Assembly (NCBI GenBank): GCA_029254025.1
Contig: JAQWYK010000024.1
Span: 115,846-179,845, forward strand
DNA length: 64,000 bases
Direction: 5' to 3'
DNA from: Crocinitomicaceae bacterium
GTDB taxonomy: Bacteria; Bacteroidota; Bacteroidia; Flavobacteriales_D; Crocinitomicaceae
Numbering within the stretch: the first letter of the stretch is position 1; every line of letters starts with the position of its first letter. The notes beneath the pieces were generated by a model. The model worked only from the letters and a program-made list of their open reading frames with translations, was not told where the DNA came from and searched no databases. Below are positions 19,146 through 27,757 of the stretch, piece after piece. The translations under genes were made by a program, and so were the position numbers.

Positions 19146-19509
19146 GCCTAAGGGTATTATCTGTAATTACGATAATCACCTCCTCTTCGAAAACAGCTTC
19201 TTTCAACTCTCTCGCTAGTTGCTGAAGTAAAGCAATTTCTTGTACTTCTAACACTTCTAAATGATAAATATCATCTTCAATCAATTTAACCTCCAACACT
19301 CTTGCTTCATTTCGACTGAGTTGAACTACCTGTTCTTTCTCACCAACAAATCCATGATCTCGCCAATACGTAGCAAATGCAATGGCTTTTTGTTGACTCA
19401 CATTTTCAAGATAATATACCTTCAAGTTTTTCGAATCTACTCGATTCCCCATAGGCATTCCACAACCGATTAAAAAACTCAATAATAATCCAATCGTCCA
19501 CCTGTGCAT
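19114..19509 (-). CDS. Small unknown lipoprotein
   Basis: The frame can be extended to 19596, but the ATG at 19509 is preferred. It gives MHRWTIGLLLSFLIGC, a proper signal with lipobox FLIGC and mature Cys16, in a 131-residue protein. The mature part looks alpha-beta with an acidic C-terminal half (VFEEEVIIVITDN). No family is recognised. Its last 32 bases overlap the convergent membrane-protein gene tail to tail. Confidence 0.6.
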   Translation of the reverse strand: MHRWTIGLLLSFLIGCGMPMGNRVDSKNLKVYYLENVSQQKAIAFATYWRDHGFVGEKEQVVQLSRNEARVLEVKLIEDDIYHLEVLEVQEIALLQQLARELKEAVFEEEVIIVITDNTLRPIERSNDVLE

Positions 19510-19567
19510 CTGATATTTTTTAGTCAAAATTATAATAAACCCTATGAAATTCAAAAAGAATAGATAA

Positions 19568-20086
19568 ATTATAAAGAATACTGCTGATGAAGTCAATTTC
19601 AGCGTTGAAGGACATCCGAATCATACTTCTTATAAACAAATGTAACTGACCTATGATTTTGGCTTTCGACGGATTAGCTTTGGTGTGCAGGACTATGATC
19701 CACTTGTTCAACATGCCATTCATTGTGTTCAAACCTTTGAGCAAGTTAAAAAAGTTACCGAACAAGCTCGACCCTTTGGATATACTTCTATTAGTCATGA
19801 TTTCGTTTTCGGACTGCCTAAACAAACCATGCCTGCAATAAAAGACTGCACAGAAAAAACAATTTCCTTGCGACCGGACAATATCTCGTTATATAGCAGC
19901 GACCACATCCCTTGGGTCAAAGGTCCTGGGCAACACGGATTTTCAGAAGAGGGTCTTCCATCCGGCGCCGAAAAGAGAGCCCTTTATAAATACGCCAAAA
20001 AGACTTTGCTCAATGCGAGGTATTTAGAAATAGGCATGGACCATTTTGGAAATGTGTGTATGACAATCGATCCCCATGCGCGATAA
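19568..20086 (+). pseudogene. hemN: Decayed fragment of hemN (oxygen-independent coproporphyrinogen III oxidase)
   Basis: The plus-strand frame encodes recognisable HemN segments in the right order. FSVEGHPNHTSY is followed by an in-frame TAA at 19643-19645, where a Lys codon would be expected. RRISFGVQDYDPLVQ, FGLPKQTMPAIKD, LRPDNISLYS and EIGMDHFGN come next. After GMDHF the frame loses similarity and stops. The N-terminal radical-SAM part (the Cys cluster) is absent, since an in-frame stop lies just upstream at 19565. HemN is normally about 450 residues; only about 170 codons remain. A functional copy is expected elsewhere. Confidence 0.85.
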
Positions 20087-20143
20087 AAAGTGGAAAAAGA
20101 ACTATTCAGCAAATCCGTGTAGACAAAGTATGCTACTTTTGCA

Positions 20144-21496
20144 TCAGATCAACATGAGTAGAATTGAAATGACACCGACTACTACCAAATTGAGGAAGAA
20201 TCCGATAAGTACCATCCTTTTAATTGGAATGAGCCCTGATGCGTAAACTATCGCATTGGGAGGGGTTGCAACAGGCAACATGAATGCACAGCTTGAAGCA
20301 AGTGCAACGCCCGAACACAAAACAACTAATGGTAAATCAAACTGCAACGAAAATGTTGCCACTATTGGAATCAATAAACTTACCAACGCCAGATTGGACA
20401 TCAATTCTGTTGCAAATACGGTAATTGTAATTAGTAGCAGGATAATTACGACAATCGAAGAGGTACTCCAGGTGCCTAGTGAATTCACAAGAGAAACAAC
20501 CACACCTGTATTTGCGAGAATCTGCGCCACCGCCAACCCTCCTCCAAAAAGGATCAATATGCCCCATGGAATTCGTTCCATATCTCTCCAAATAAGTAAA
20601 CTCTTTTTTTCCTCGCCTGGTAAAACAAAAAATAAAACCCCTCCAAAAACAGCAATTGCTGTATCGGACAAGTTAATTCCTAAAGGACTAAAAATTGGCT
20701 TGGCAAACATCCAAAGAAAAACAATGGCCAAAAATGTAATTAGTACCGTTTTTTGCTGACGGGTCAAATGAGCCTTTTCAAATTCAGGCATTTCCAGGTC
20801 AAGCCTACGAAAAAAGGAATATCTTATGAATAAAAATGCTATGAAGTTCATAACTACTGAAAAAGGCAATCCCAATTTAAGCCATTCAAAAAATGTGATA
20901 TGGATATCGAACTGTTGCGCCAGAATACCAGCTAATTGAACATTCGGTGGCGTCCCAATAATCGTTGCTGTACCACCAATGTTTGCTGCATATGCAATGG
21001 CAATTAATAGACCTGCTGAAAACCTTGTCTTCCCTTCGCCTTTCACCGATTTCACAACGGAAACGGCCATTGGAAGCATCATAAGCGCAGTTGCTGTATT
21101 ACTGATCCACATACTCATAAAGGCCGTAGCCACCATAAATCCTATAAGTATGCGCACGGGAGAGTTTCCAAAAAAACGAATCAGTCGAACGCTGATGTAT
21201 TCGTGCAACTTCCATTTTTCGATTCCAAGCGCCATCATAAATCCACCGAGAAACAAAAAAATCATATGATTACCATAAGAGGCTGCTAATTGATCATTAG
21301 ATAGCAGACCCAAAAGAGGCCCAACACAAATTGGCAAAAGCGCAGTTACATACAAAGGAATTGGTTGGGTTATCCACCAAAACACCATGATCGCCACAAG
21401 CCCTAACCCGGTCGCCACATATTTATCTTTCACTACTGTAAAAAGTAAGATAAAAATAAGCAGCCCGAGTAGTAAGAAAAGATAGCGTTTATTCAA
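20144..21496 (-). CDS. DASS family (SLC13-type) sodium/dicarboxylate or sulfate symporter
   Basis: A 450-residue inner-membrane carrier with about 11-12 hydrophobic segments. It shows the first substrate-binding SNT-type motif (MWISNTATALMMLP), the GGTATIIGTPPN turn, a second ELMSNLALVSLL motif and the family signature LPVATPPNAIVYASG. These features mark the divalent anion:sodium symporter family, which takes up succinate, malate, citrate or sulfate. The substrate cannot be read from sequence. It starts 9 bases after ychF and is probably read through from it. Confidence 0.9.
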   Translation of the reverse strand: MNKRYLFLLLGLLIFILLFTVVKDKYVATGLGLVAIMVFWWITQPIPLYVTALLPICVGPLLGLLSNDQLAASYGNHMIFLFLGGFMMALGIEKWKLHEYISVRLIRFFGNSPVRILIGFMVATAFMSMWISNTATALMMLPMAVSVVKSVKGEGKTRFSAGLLIAIAYAANIGGTATIIGTPPNVQLAGILAQQFDIHITFFEWLKLGLPFSVVMNFIAFLFIRYSFFRRLDLEMPEFEKAHLTRQQKTVLITFLAIVFLWMFAKPIFSPLGINLSDTAIAVFGGVLFFVLPGEEKKSLLIWRDMERIPWGILILFGGGLAVAQILANTGVVVSLVNSLGTWSTSSIVVIILLLITITVFATELMSNLALVSLLIPIVATFSLQFDLPLVVLCSGVALASSCAFMLPVATPPNAIVYASGLIPIKRMVLIGFFLNLVVVGVISILLMLI

Positions 21497-21505
21497 GGTA
21501 TTCGA

Positions 21506-22603
21506 TTATACGTTAAATCGGAAATGCATGATATCCCCATCTTGCACAATGTATTCTTTTCCTTCAACTTTAAATTTTCCTGCTTCTTTAACAGCTTGTT
21601 CTGAACCGTATTGGATGAAATCGTCATACTTCATAACTTCAGCACGAATAAAGCCTTTTTCAAAATCGGTATGAATGACCCCGGCAGCTTGCGGTCCAGT
21701 AGAACCTTTCTTTACTGTCCAGGCACGTACTTCCTTCACACCTGCTGTAAAATACGTATCCAAGTTCAAAAGTTTATAAGCGGAACGAATTAAACGATTT
21801 ACTCCAGGCTCTTCCAGACCCAATTCATCCAAAAACATTTGTCGCTCTTCATATGTTTCGAGCTCAGTTATATCTGCTTCTATTTTTGCTCCAATCACTA
21901 AAACTTCTGCTGCTTCGTCTTTAACAGCCTCTTTAACCTGATCAACATATTTATTTCCTGTTTTAACGGAGCCTTCATCTACGTTGCAGAGGTAGAGAAC
22001 AGGTTTTGCTGTGATTAACTGTAAACCTTCTACTAAAATAGCGTCATTCTCATTGAACTCCATCGAGCGAATAGACTTCCCTTGTTCCAATGTAGCCTTG
22101 ATATTTTCCGACAACTCTAACGTTTTAACCGCCTCTTTATCGCCTGACTTTACAACTCGTGCTAAACTCGAAATTTTCTTTTCTATTGTTTCTAGGTCTT
22201 TCAGTTGTAATTCATAATCTATCACTTCTTTATCCCTGATAGGATTTACAGAACCATCAACGTGAACAATATTGCCATCATCAAAACAACGAAGTACGTG
22301 AATAATGGCATCGGTTTCACGTATGTTCGCTAAAAATTGATTTCCCAACCCCTCACCTTTCGAAGCGCCCTTGACTAATCCTGCAATATCTACAATTTCC
22401 ATCGTCGTTGGTACTACGCGTTCCGGCTTCACCAAAGCTTCAAGCTTTTGTAAACGAGGATCTGGAACAGTGATGGTCCCAACATTTGGTTCAATTGTAC
22501 AAAAAGGAAAATTAGCCGATTGAGCCTTAGCATTAGATAAACAATTGAACAGTGTAGACTTCCCTACATTGGGTAACCCTACTATTCCACATTTTAAAGC
22601 CAT
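21506..22603 (-). CDS. ychF: Redox-regulated ATPase YchF (Obg-family)
   Basis: A translation-associated P-loop ATPase that binds ribosomes. I place the start at the ATG at 22603 (MALKCGIVGLPNVGKST) because it matches all family members; the frame extends 16 codons further without homology. The P-loop is GLPNVGKST. The switch segment DIAGLVKGASKGEGLGN follows, and the TGS domain at the C-terminus ends QDGDIMHFRFNV. Length 365 is exactly the family size. A good -7 box lies 18 bases upstream. Confidence 0.97.
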   Translation of the reverse strand: MALKCGIVGLPNVGKSTLFNCLSNAKAQSANFPFCTIEPNVGTITVPDPRLQKLEALVKPERVVPTTMEIVDIAGLVKGASKGEGLGNQFLANIRETDAIIHVLRCFDDGNIVHVDGSVNPIRDKEVIDYELQLKDLETIEKKISSLARVVKSGDKEAVKTLELSENIKATLEQGKSIRSMEFNENDAILVEGLQLITAKPVLYLCNVDEGSVKTGNKYVDQVKEAVKDEAAEVLVIGAKIEADITELETYEERQMFLDELGLEEPGVNRLIRSAYKLLNLDTYFTAGVKEVRAWTVKKGSTGPQAAGVIHTDFEKGFIRAEVMKYDDFIQYGSEQAVKEAGKFKVEGKEYIVQDGDIMHFRFNV

Positions 22604-22620
22604 AATTAAGAAATTTAGTG

Positions 22621-22651
22621 CAAAGATATTCTTTGCCATGGAATAATCCAA
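22621..22651 (-). promoter_or_regulatory. Promoter of ychF
   Basis: On the minus strand TATCTTTG (22621-22628) matches TAnnTTTG exactly, and TTG (22649-22651) lies 20 bases upstream of it. This fits the Bacteroidota -33/-7 layout. The start codon at 22603 follows 17 bases later. Confidence 0.65.
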
Positions 22652-22773
22652 TGGACATTATCAATATCAAGCAATCTTAATGCTTCTTTATTTTAAATGC
22701 TACTCTTTCTCATGGAAATCAGTAACGATCTACATACATCTCATAAATATTTAAAAGTCTGACATTAATTTAA

Positions 22774-22803
22774 TTGCAGAATATAAAATTGTATTTATCT
22801 TCG
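22774..22803 (+). promoter_or_regulatory. Promoter of the 22836 lipoprotein gene
   Basis: TTG (22774-22776), a 19-base spacer and TATCTTCG (22796-22803, one mismatch to TAnnTTTG) fit the Bacteroidota promoter pattern. The ATG is 32 bases downstream. Confidence 0.55.
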
Positions 22804-22835
22804 CTGACCAAAAAACTTATTAATACCGCGTACTA

Positions 22836-23678
22836 ATGAATGCACCAAAATTCTTTACACTTATAACCGTAGGCTTAATTATTACTAGCTGTAGCGAAGA
22901 AACACCAGTAAAAGAAACGCCAAATGCAGTGATAGAAGTAGACACAACTGACGTATTCGGCTCTGAACGTTTCGAATTTGTTTTGCCACGACCTTTCGCA
23001 TTAGCTGCTTCCTTCAAAGAGGCTGGTATGTCCTATGCACCAAACAGAACAAATCCAGTAGAAAATGTTACTAAATACAATCTAAAGGGAGCACAGCTTA
23101 TTAACTTTGGAGTTTATTCTACAGATTTAGTCTATAACATCCTCAATGATCAACCCCAACAAACGATGTTATACTTCAATACGTTGAAGGATTTAGCAGA
23201 TAAATTTGGAATGGGAAGCATATTTACTGAAGATGATTTAGCGCTACAGATCGAACAAAACATCAGTAACCGTGAGGAGTTAGAAGGTTTATTGGTTGAT
23301 GTCCATGAACGCTCTCAGGAATACTTAGAAGATAATGATATGCGTTATCTTTCAGCTATTCAATTTTCAGGTGCTTGGGTGGAAGGAATGTACCTGGCTT
23401 CTCTTGATTTTTCTAAAAAAGATCCAGCTGAGGTAGGTCACAAGATTTCGGATCAAATGACATTGGTCAAGAACACAATTAAAGGATTAGAGATGTATCC
23501 CAATCGTGATGAATCAATCAATCAAATTCTGGAAGAATTGAAGTCATTCGAAGCAATGTATCAGAACTTCGAATCAGTGCTGGCAACTGAAGGTGTTGGG
23601 TTCCCCGAATTAACGCAAGATGAAATCAATCAAATTGCTACCAAAATAACTGCTATCCGTAACCTTATAATCTCCTAA
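22836..23678 (+). CDS. Uncharacterised Bacteroidota lipoprotein
   Basis: A 280-residue predicted lipoprotein. The signal ends with lipobox IITSC (Cys about 19), followed by an acidic linker rich in Glu, Thr and Val. The mature domain is largely helical (NTLKDLADKFGMGS, LEGLLVDVHERSQEYLED, VGHKISDQMTLVKNTIKGLEMYP). No named family is recognised. The next gene starts 2 bases after its stop, so the two form an envelope pair. Confidence 0.7.
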   Translation: MNAPKFFTLITVGLIITSCSEETPVKETPNAVIEVDTTDVFGSERFEFVLPRPFALAASFKEAGMSYAPNRTNPVENVTKYNLKGAQLINFGVYSTDLVYNILNDQPQQTMLYFNTLKDLADKFGMGSIFTEDDLALQIEQNISNREELEGLLVDVHERSQEYLEDNDMRYLSAIQFSGAWVEGMYLASLDFSKKDPAEVGHKISDQMTLVKNTIKGLEMYPNRDESINQILEELKSFEAMYQNFESVLATEGVGFPELTQDEINQIATKITAIRNLIIS

Positions 23679-23680
23679 AC

Positions 23681-24166
23681 ATGAAATTGATAACAGTAAT
23701 ATTCGCCCTTAGCACAAGTCTTGTAGTATTTTCTCAAGCTACAGTTAAAGAAATAACAGAAAGCGCTCGCACCATCAAATCAGAGTTACGTCAATCGCTT
23801 GTCAATAAGAAATATGATGGCTCAAAAATCACTTATTTCGAAATTAAAAATGCTACTATATTAAAAGAGTTTGAAATCGCATTGTTTCTTCGTGAAAGTT
23901 ATACCATGTATTTTAGTGGTGAGGCAGCCAAAACAAATGTGTCTATGCGTATTTACGACAAACCGTATTCTTCTGCAAACCGAACATTATTGTATGATTC
24001 AAAAGATATTTCTGGAAAGAAAATCACACTAACTACTGCCGAATTAAATGCTACCTATGAGAAGGCAAAAGGTAATTCTGAAAAATTAAAGTATTTGTAC
24101 GTGGAGTATGGAATACCAAGAGGAACTCCTGATTTTGGAGCTGTAGTATTGATCTTTGCATATTAA
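23681..24166 (+). CDS. Uncharacterised exported protein
   Basis: A 161-residue protein with a signal peptide (about residues 1-18, VVFSQ). The mature domain mixes helices (VKEITESARTIKSELRQSL) with beta strands, including SMRIYDKPY and YLYVEYGI. No family is recognised and no catalytic motif stands out. It follows the lipoprotein gene by 2 bases and is closed by a terminator, so the pair is a two-gene transcription unit. Confidence 0.65.
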   Translation: MKLITVIFALSTSLVVFSQATVKEITESARTIKSELRQSLVNKKYDGSKITYFEIKNATILKEFEIALFLRESYTMYFSGEAAKTNVSMRIYDKPYSSANRTLLYDSKDISGKKITLTTAELNATYEKAKGNSEKLKYLYVEYGIPRGTPDFGAVVLIFAY

Positions 24167-24196
24167 CAGCATTCGACCGATAAAAGATTCGATTTG

Positions 24197-24224
24197 AAGC
24201 ACTCAGAATTTGAGTGCTTTTTTC
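24197..24224 (+). terminator. Rho-independent terminator
   Basis: AAGCACTCA / TGAGTGCTT form a perfect 9-base stem with loop GAATT, followed by a T tract. It begins 31 bases after the stop of the exported-protein gene. Confidence 0.85.
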
Positions 24225-24348
24225 GTTCATATCACGTGTGTAAAGCGGAAGGTCTTATTGCTTTGCAAAATACATACATCCTACATTAAAGGTTAAAAAA
24301 AATCGTTGGGAAAAACGATAAATCCCCTGTAATTTATTGGTAAAACGT

Positions 24349-24356
24349 TATCTTTG
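24349..24356 (+). promoter_or_regulatory. -7 box for the thrS operon
   Basis: TATCTTTG is an exact TAnnTTTG match 30 bases before the thrS ATG. The -33 region is weak. No T-box or other known leader is visible in the short upstream stretch. Confidence 0.55.
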
Positions 24357-24385
24357 CTCACCAAAATAAGATAGAATTCACAGCG

Positions 24386-26329
24386 ATGATGATAAATGTC
24401 ACTCTTCCAGACGGAAATATTAAACACGTAAAGCCCAATAGTACGGCGCTCGACGTGGCGATGAGTATTAGTGAAGGGCTCGCCCGCAATGTATTGGCGG
24501 CCGACGTTAATGGCGAAGTCATTGACGCTACACGACCATTGCTCACTGATTGTACGCTTAAATTATTGACCTGGAATGACAAAGAAGGTAAATCCACTAT
24601 GTGGCATTCTTCAGCCCACTTAATGGCTGAAGCAATTGAGGCGCTTTTTCCTGGGGTTAAACTTGCGATAGGCCCCCCTATCAAAAATGGATTTTACTAC
24701 GATATTGACTTTGAAGAATATGCATTCACGGAGAAAGATTTAGAGCGTGTAGAAGCTAAAATGAAGGAGCTAGCTAAGACAAAATCTGAATACATTCGTC
24801 AAGAAATTTCAAAAGCGGATGCTGTTTCTTATTTTAAAGAAAAGAATGACCCCTACAAATTAGAGCTGCTAGAAGACCTTAAAGATGGAAACATTACGTT
24901 TTACACCCAAGGTAACTTCACTGATTTATGCAGAGGGCCCCATATTCCAAATACTGGACACATTAAAGCAATTAAGTTAACTTCCTTGGCTGGAGCGTAC
25001 TGGAGAGGTGATGAAAAGAATAAGCAGTTAACCCGTGTATATGGAATAACATTCCCCAAAAATGCTGAACTCAATGATTATCTGGAAAAACTTGAATTAG
25101 CAAGGCAACGTGATCACAGGAAATTGGGGAAAGAACTCGAATTATTTACCTTCTCTCAAACGGTAGGACAAGGTTTGCCATTATGGTTACCCAAAGGAGC
25201 TGCCTTGAGAGAACGTTTAGAAAATTTCTTAAAAAAAGCGCAGCGAAAGGCGGGATACAGTCAAGTAATGACTCCTCATATTGGAAACAAGGAGTTGTAC
25301 GTGTGTTCTGGGCACTACGAAAAATATGGTGCAGATTCCTTCCAACCAATTCATACTCCGGATGAAAATGAAGAGTTTTTATTAAAACCAATGAATTGTC
25401 CGCATCACTGTGAGATTTTCAAAGCACGTCCCTACTCTTACAAAGATTTACCCGTTCGCTTTGCCGAATTTGGAACGGTTTACAGATATGAGCAAAGTGG
25501 AGAACTACATGGTTTAACCCGGGTAAGAGGGTTTACACAAGACGACGCGCATATATTCTGTACACAAGATCAAGTCAAAGACGAATTCATGAGCGTGATC
25601 GATTTGGTATTGTATATTTTCAAGACCCTGAAATTTGAAAACTTCAAAGCTCAAATTTCGTTGCGTGACCCAGCTCAACCAGAAAAGTATATTGGTAGTG
25701 ATGAGAACTGGGAAAAAGCAGAAAGGGCTATACAAGAAGCCGCAGCAGAAAAAGGATTGAATACTATCGTTGAATACGGTGAAGCAGCGTTTTACGGACC
25801 CAAGCTCGACTTTATGGTAGAAGATGCTTTAGGGCGTGAGTGGCAGCTGGGTACTATACAAGTAGACTATAATCTACCAGAACGATTTGATTTAGAATAT
25901 ACCGGTAGTGATAATGCGAAACACCGTCCTGTAATGATTCATCGTGCTCCGTTTGGATCAATGGAACGTTTCGTAGCCGTTTTATTAGAGCATTGCGCAG
26001 GTGATTTTCCACTTTGGTTGACAGCAGAACAATTTGCAATTCTCCCAATCAGCGAAAAATTCAATGCATACGCTGAAAAAGTTTCAGAATTCCTAAATAA
26101 TTACGATATTCGCGGATTAGTAGACGACCGAAACGAGAAAATCGGTAAGAAAATCCGTGATGCAGAGATGGGGAAAACTCCGTTTATGTTGATTGTGGGC
26201 GAGAAGGAATTTGAGAACGATCAAGTATCTGTACGCCAACGGGGTAAAGGAGACTTGGGCACTATGAGTGTACCAAATTTTATTGAATTAGTAAATAAAT
26301 TAGTAGAAGAAGAATTGATTACGCTGTAA
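24386..26329 (+). CDS. thrS: Threonyl-tRNA synthetase
   Basis: Charges tRNA(Thr) and edits Ser-tRNA(Thr). The domain order is TGS (about 1-62, [13 protein letters not shown]), N2 editing domain with [10 protein letters not shown] and [12 protein letters not shown], class II catalytic core ([10 protein letters not shown] and [13 protein letters not shown]), and anticodon-binding domain from about 545. The zinc ligands include the Cys in the MNCPHH segment. Length (647) is normal. The frame starts with two Met codons (24386 and 24389), either of which may serve. It heads the thrS-infC-rpmI-rplT cluster, an order widely conserved among bacteria. Confidence 0.98.
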   Translation: MMINVTLPDGNIKHVKPNSTALDVAMSISEGLARNVLAADVNGEVIDATRPLLTDCTLKLLTWNDKEGKSTMWHSSAHLMAEAIEALFPGVKLAIGPPIKNGFYYDIDFEEYAFTEKDLERVEAKMKELAKTKSEYIRQEISKADAVSYFKEKNDPYKLELLEDLKDGNITFYTQGNFTDLCRGPHIPNTGHIKAIKLTSLAGAYWRGDEKNKQLTRVYGITFPKNAELNDYLEKLELARQRDHRKLGKELELFTFSQTVGQGLPLWLPKGAALRERLENFLKKAQRKAGYSQVMTPHIGNKELYVCSGHYEKYGADSFQPIHTPDENEEFLLKPMNCPHHCEIFKARPYSYKDLPVRFAEFGTVYRYEQSGELHGLTRVRGFTQDDAHIFCTQDQVKDEFMSVIDLVLYIFKTLKFENFKAQISLRDPAQPEKYIGSDENWEKAERAIQEAAAEKGLNTIVEYGEAAFYGPKLDFMVEDALGREWQLGTIQVDYNLPERFDLEYTGSDNAKHRPVMIHRAPFGSMERFVAVLLEHCAGDFPLWLTAEQFAILPISEKFNAYAEKVSEFLNNYDIRGLVDDRNEKIGKKIRDAEMGKTPFMLIVGEKEFENDQVSVRQRGKGDLGTMSVPNFIELVNKLVEEELITL

Positions 26330-26349
26330 TCAATTATTAAAAGTTATAA

Positions 26350-26901
26350 ATGAGAAGAGGACCAAAAAATAAATTTCAACCTCGTCAAGTAGAAGATGAG
26401 CATCGCATTAATACAAGGATTCGTGCTATAAAGGTGCGTTTAGTAGGGGACGGTGTGGAGCCGCAAGTACTGAGCACAAGAGAAGCGATTGAATTAGCGG
26501 AGCAGCAGGATTTGGATTTAGTGGAGATTTCACCAAATGCAGATCCACCCGTCTGTAAAATCATGGATTACAAGAAGTTTCTTTACAACCAAAAGAAGAA
26601 GCAAAAGGAGTTAAAGGCGAAGCAATCTAAAATTGTTATAAAAGAAATTCGTTTTGGTCCAAACACAGATGATCACGATTTCAATTTTAAACTAGCTAAT
26701 GCAAAGAAGTTCTTGGAAGAAGGGAACAAAGTAAAAGCATTTGTATTTTTTAGAGGTCGTACAATTGTATATAAAGATAGGGGTGAGATTTTGTTATTGA
26801 AGTTTGCGCAAGAACTTTCAGAAATAGGGACATTAGAACAAATGCCTAAGTTGGAAGGAAAGCGAATGACAATTATGGTCAATCCGAAAAAAGGAAAATA
26901 A
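26350..26901 (+). CDS. infC: Translation initiation factor IF-3
   Basis: Binds the 30S subunit and monitors start-codon and initiator-tRNA pairing. The IF-3 N-domain ([34 protein letters not shown]) is joined by a lysine-rich linker to the C-domain ([19 protein letters not shown] to MTIMVNPKK). Length (183) is normal. It starts with ATG, not the rare AUU that autoregulates infC in enterobacteria, so that control is not visible here. The gap after thrS is 20 bases. Confidence 0.98.
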   Translation: MRRGPKNKFQPRQVEDEHRINTRIRAIKVRLVGDGVEPQVLSTREAIELAEQQDLDLVEISPNADPPVCKIMDYKKFLYNQKKKQKELKAKQSKIVIKEIRFGPNTDDHDFNFKLANAKKFLEEGNKVKAFVFFRGRTIVYKDRGEILLLKFAQELSEIGTLEQMPKLEGKRMTIMVNPKKGK

Positions 26902-26939
26902 AAGCTTGGTAGTGAGTAGTAACTTAAAAAAGAGAGAAA

Positions 26940-27137
26940 ATGCCAAAAATGAAAACAAATTCTAGTGCTAAGAAGAGATTCACGATCACTGGAAGTGGAA
27001 AAATCAAGAGAAAACACGCTTTCAAAAGCCACATTCTTACGAAAAAAACAAAAAAGCAGAAGCGTAACTTGACGCACGCAGGTTTGGTACACAAAGCTGA
27101 TGAGCCGAATGTGAAACAAATGCTTGCAATGAAGTAA
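26940..27137 (+). CDS. rpmI: 50S ribosomal protein L35
   Basis: A 65-residue basic protein with the family pattern [20 protein letters not shown], the [14 protein letters not shown] core and a C-terminal MLAMK. It sits in the conserved position between infC and rplT. Confidence 0.97.
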   Translation: MPKMKTNSSAKKRFTITGSGKIKRKHAFKSHILTKKTKKQKRNLTHAGLVHKADEPNVKQMLAMK

Positions 27138-27139
27138 AT

Positions 27140-27175
27140 TGTTCCAAAGTGGAACAGGTTTTAAGTATGTTAAAC
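27140..27175 (+). promoter_or_regulatory. Hairpins in the rpmI-rplT spacer (possible L20 control site)
   Basis: TGTTCCA / TGGAACA form a perfect 7-base stem with loop AAG (27140-27156), followed at once by a weaker GGTTT / AAACC pair (27157-27175). There is no T tract, so it is not a terminator. L20 is known to repress rpmI-rplT through structured RNA in other phyla, so these hairpins may be a local operator. This is inference only. Confidence 0.35.
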
Positions 27176-27239
27176 CCGGTATTGAGTAAAACAAGCCTTC
27201 TGAAATAGTGAAGCACTTTCTACCAAAAAACAAAAAATT

Positions 27240-27587
27240 ATGCCAAGATCAGTTAATCATGTAGCCGCAAGAGCAAGACGTAAGAAAGTCCTTGAACTAG
27301 CAAAAGGTTACTACGGAAGAAGAAAAAACGTTTGGACAGTAGCAAAAAACGCCGTTGAAAAAGGGTTAGTTTATGCTTATGAAGGACGTAAACAAAAGAA
27401 AAGAAATTTCCGTTCTTTATGGATTACACGTATTAATGCGGGTGCCAGACAATACGGAATGAGCTACTCTCAGTTCATGGGGAAAGTGAATAAAAGCGAA
27501 TTAGAATTGAACCGTAAGGTTCTTGCTGATTTAGCAATGAATCATCCAGAAGCTTTCAAAGCGGTTGTGGATGCTGTGAACAAATAA
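27240..27587 (+). CDS. rplT: 50S ribosomal protein L20
   Basis: A 115-residue protein needed early in 50S assembly. It starts [17 protein letters not shown], has the [10 protein letters not shown] turn, the YVGRKQKKR-type segment (here [18 protein letters not shown]) and the C-terminal globular part with [10 protein letters not shown]. Length is normal. The spacer from rpmI is 102 bases, longer than the other gaps in the cluster, and holds the hairpins noted above. Confidence 0.98.
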   Translation: MPRSVNHVAARARRKKVLELAKGYYGRRKNVWTVAKNAVEKGLVYAYEGRKQKKRNFRSLWITRINAGARQYGMSYSQFMGKVNKSELELNRKVLADLAMNHPEAFKAVVDAVNK

Positions 27588-27612
27588 TTTAAATATTACT
27601 CTCACTATCATA

Positions 27613-27646
27613 AAAAGTCCTGCTTCATCGAGCGGGACTTTTTTTT
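27613..27646 (+). terminator. Rho-independent terminator of the thrS-rplT cluster
   Basis: AAAAGTCCTGCT / AGCGGGACTTTT form a 12-base stem with one G-T pair and loop TCATCG, followed by a long T tract. It lies 26 bases after the rplT stop. Confidence 0.9.
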
Positions 27647-27721
27647 CCTTTCACTCATTACAAGAGCTACAGCAGAAACTACACGTTTCAACCGAAATTA
27701 CTGAATTGACATTTTGTGCCC

Positions 27722-27751
27722 TTGAAACATTGACAAAATAAACTATCTTTA
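27722..27751 (+). promoter_or_regulatory. Promoter of the DUF58 gene
   Basis: TTG (27722-27724), a 19-base spacer and TATCTTTA (27744-27751, one mismatch) fit the Bacteroidota promoter. The ATG at 27758 is only 6 bases beyond the box, so the message would have almost no leader. Confidence 0.6.
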
Positions 27752-27757
27752 CTTGCC

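Noticed and set aside
19510..19596. N-terminal extension of the small lipoprotein (19596 start)
   Set aside because: It gives a second hydrophobic helix before a perfect lipobox signal; the ATG at 19509 is simpler.
20125..20139. AAAGTA-TGC-TACTTT hairpin after the DASS gene
   Set aside because: Only a 6-base AT-rich stem; too weak to call a terminator.
20134..20141. TACTTTTG, an exact -7 box on the plus strand
   Set aside because: There is no gene downstream on that strand. Such boxes occur by chance dozens of times in a window this size.
22604..22651. Sixteen-codon N-terminal extension of ychF
   Set aside because: No family member has it, and the promoter box lies inside it.
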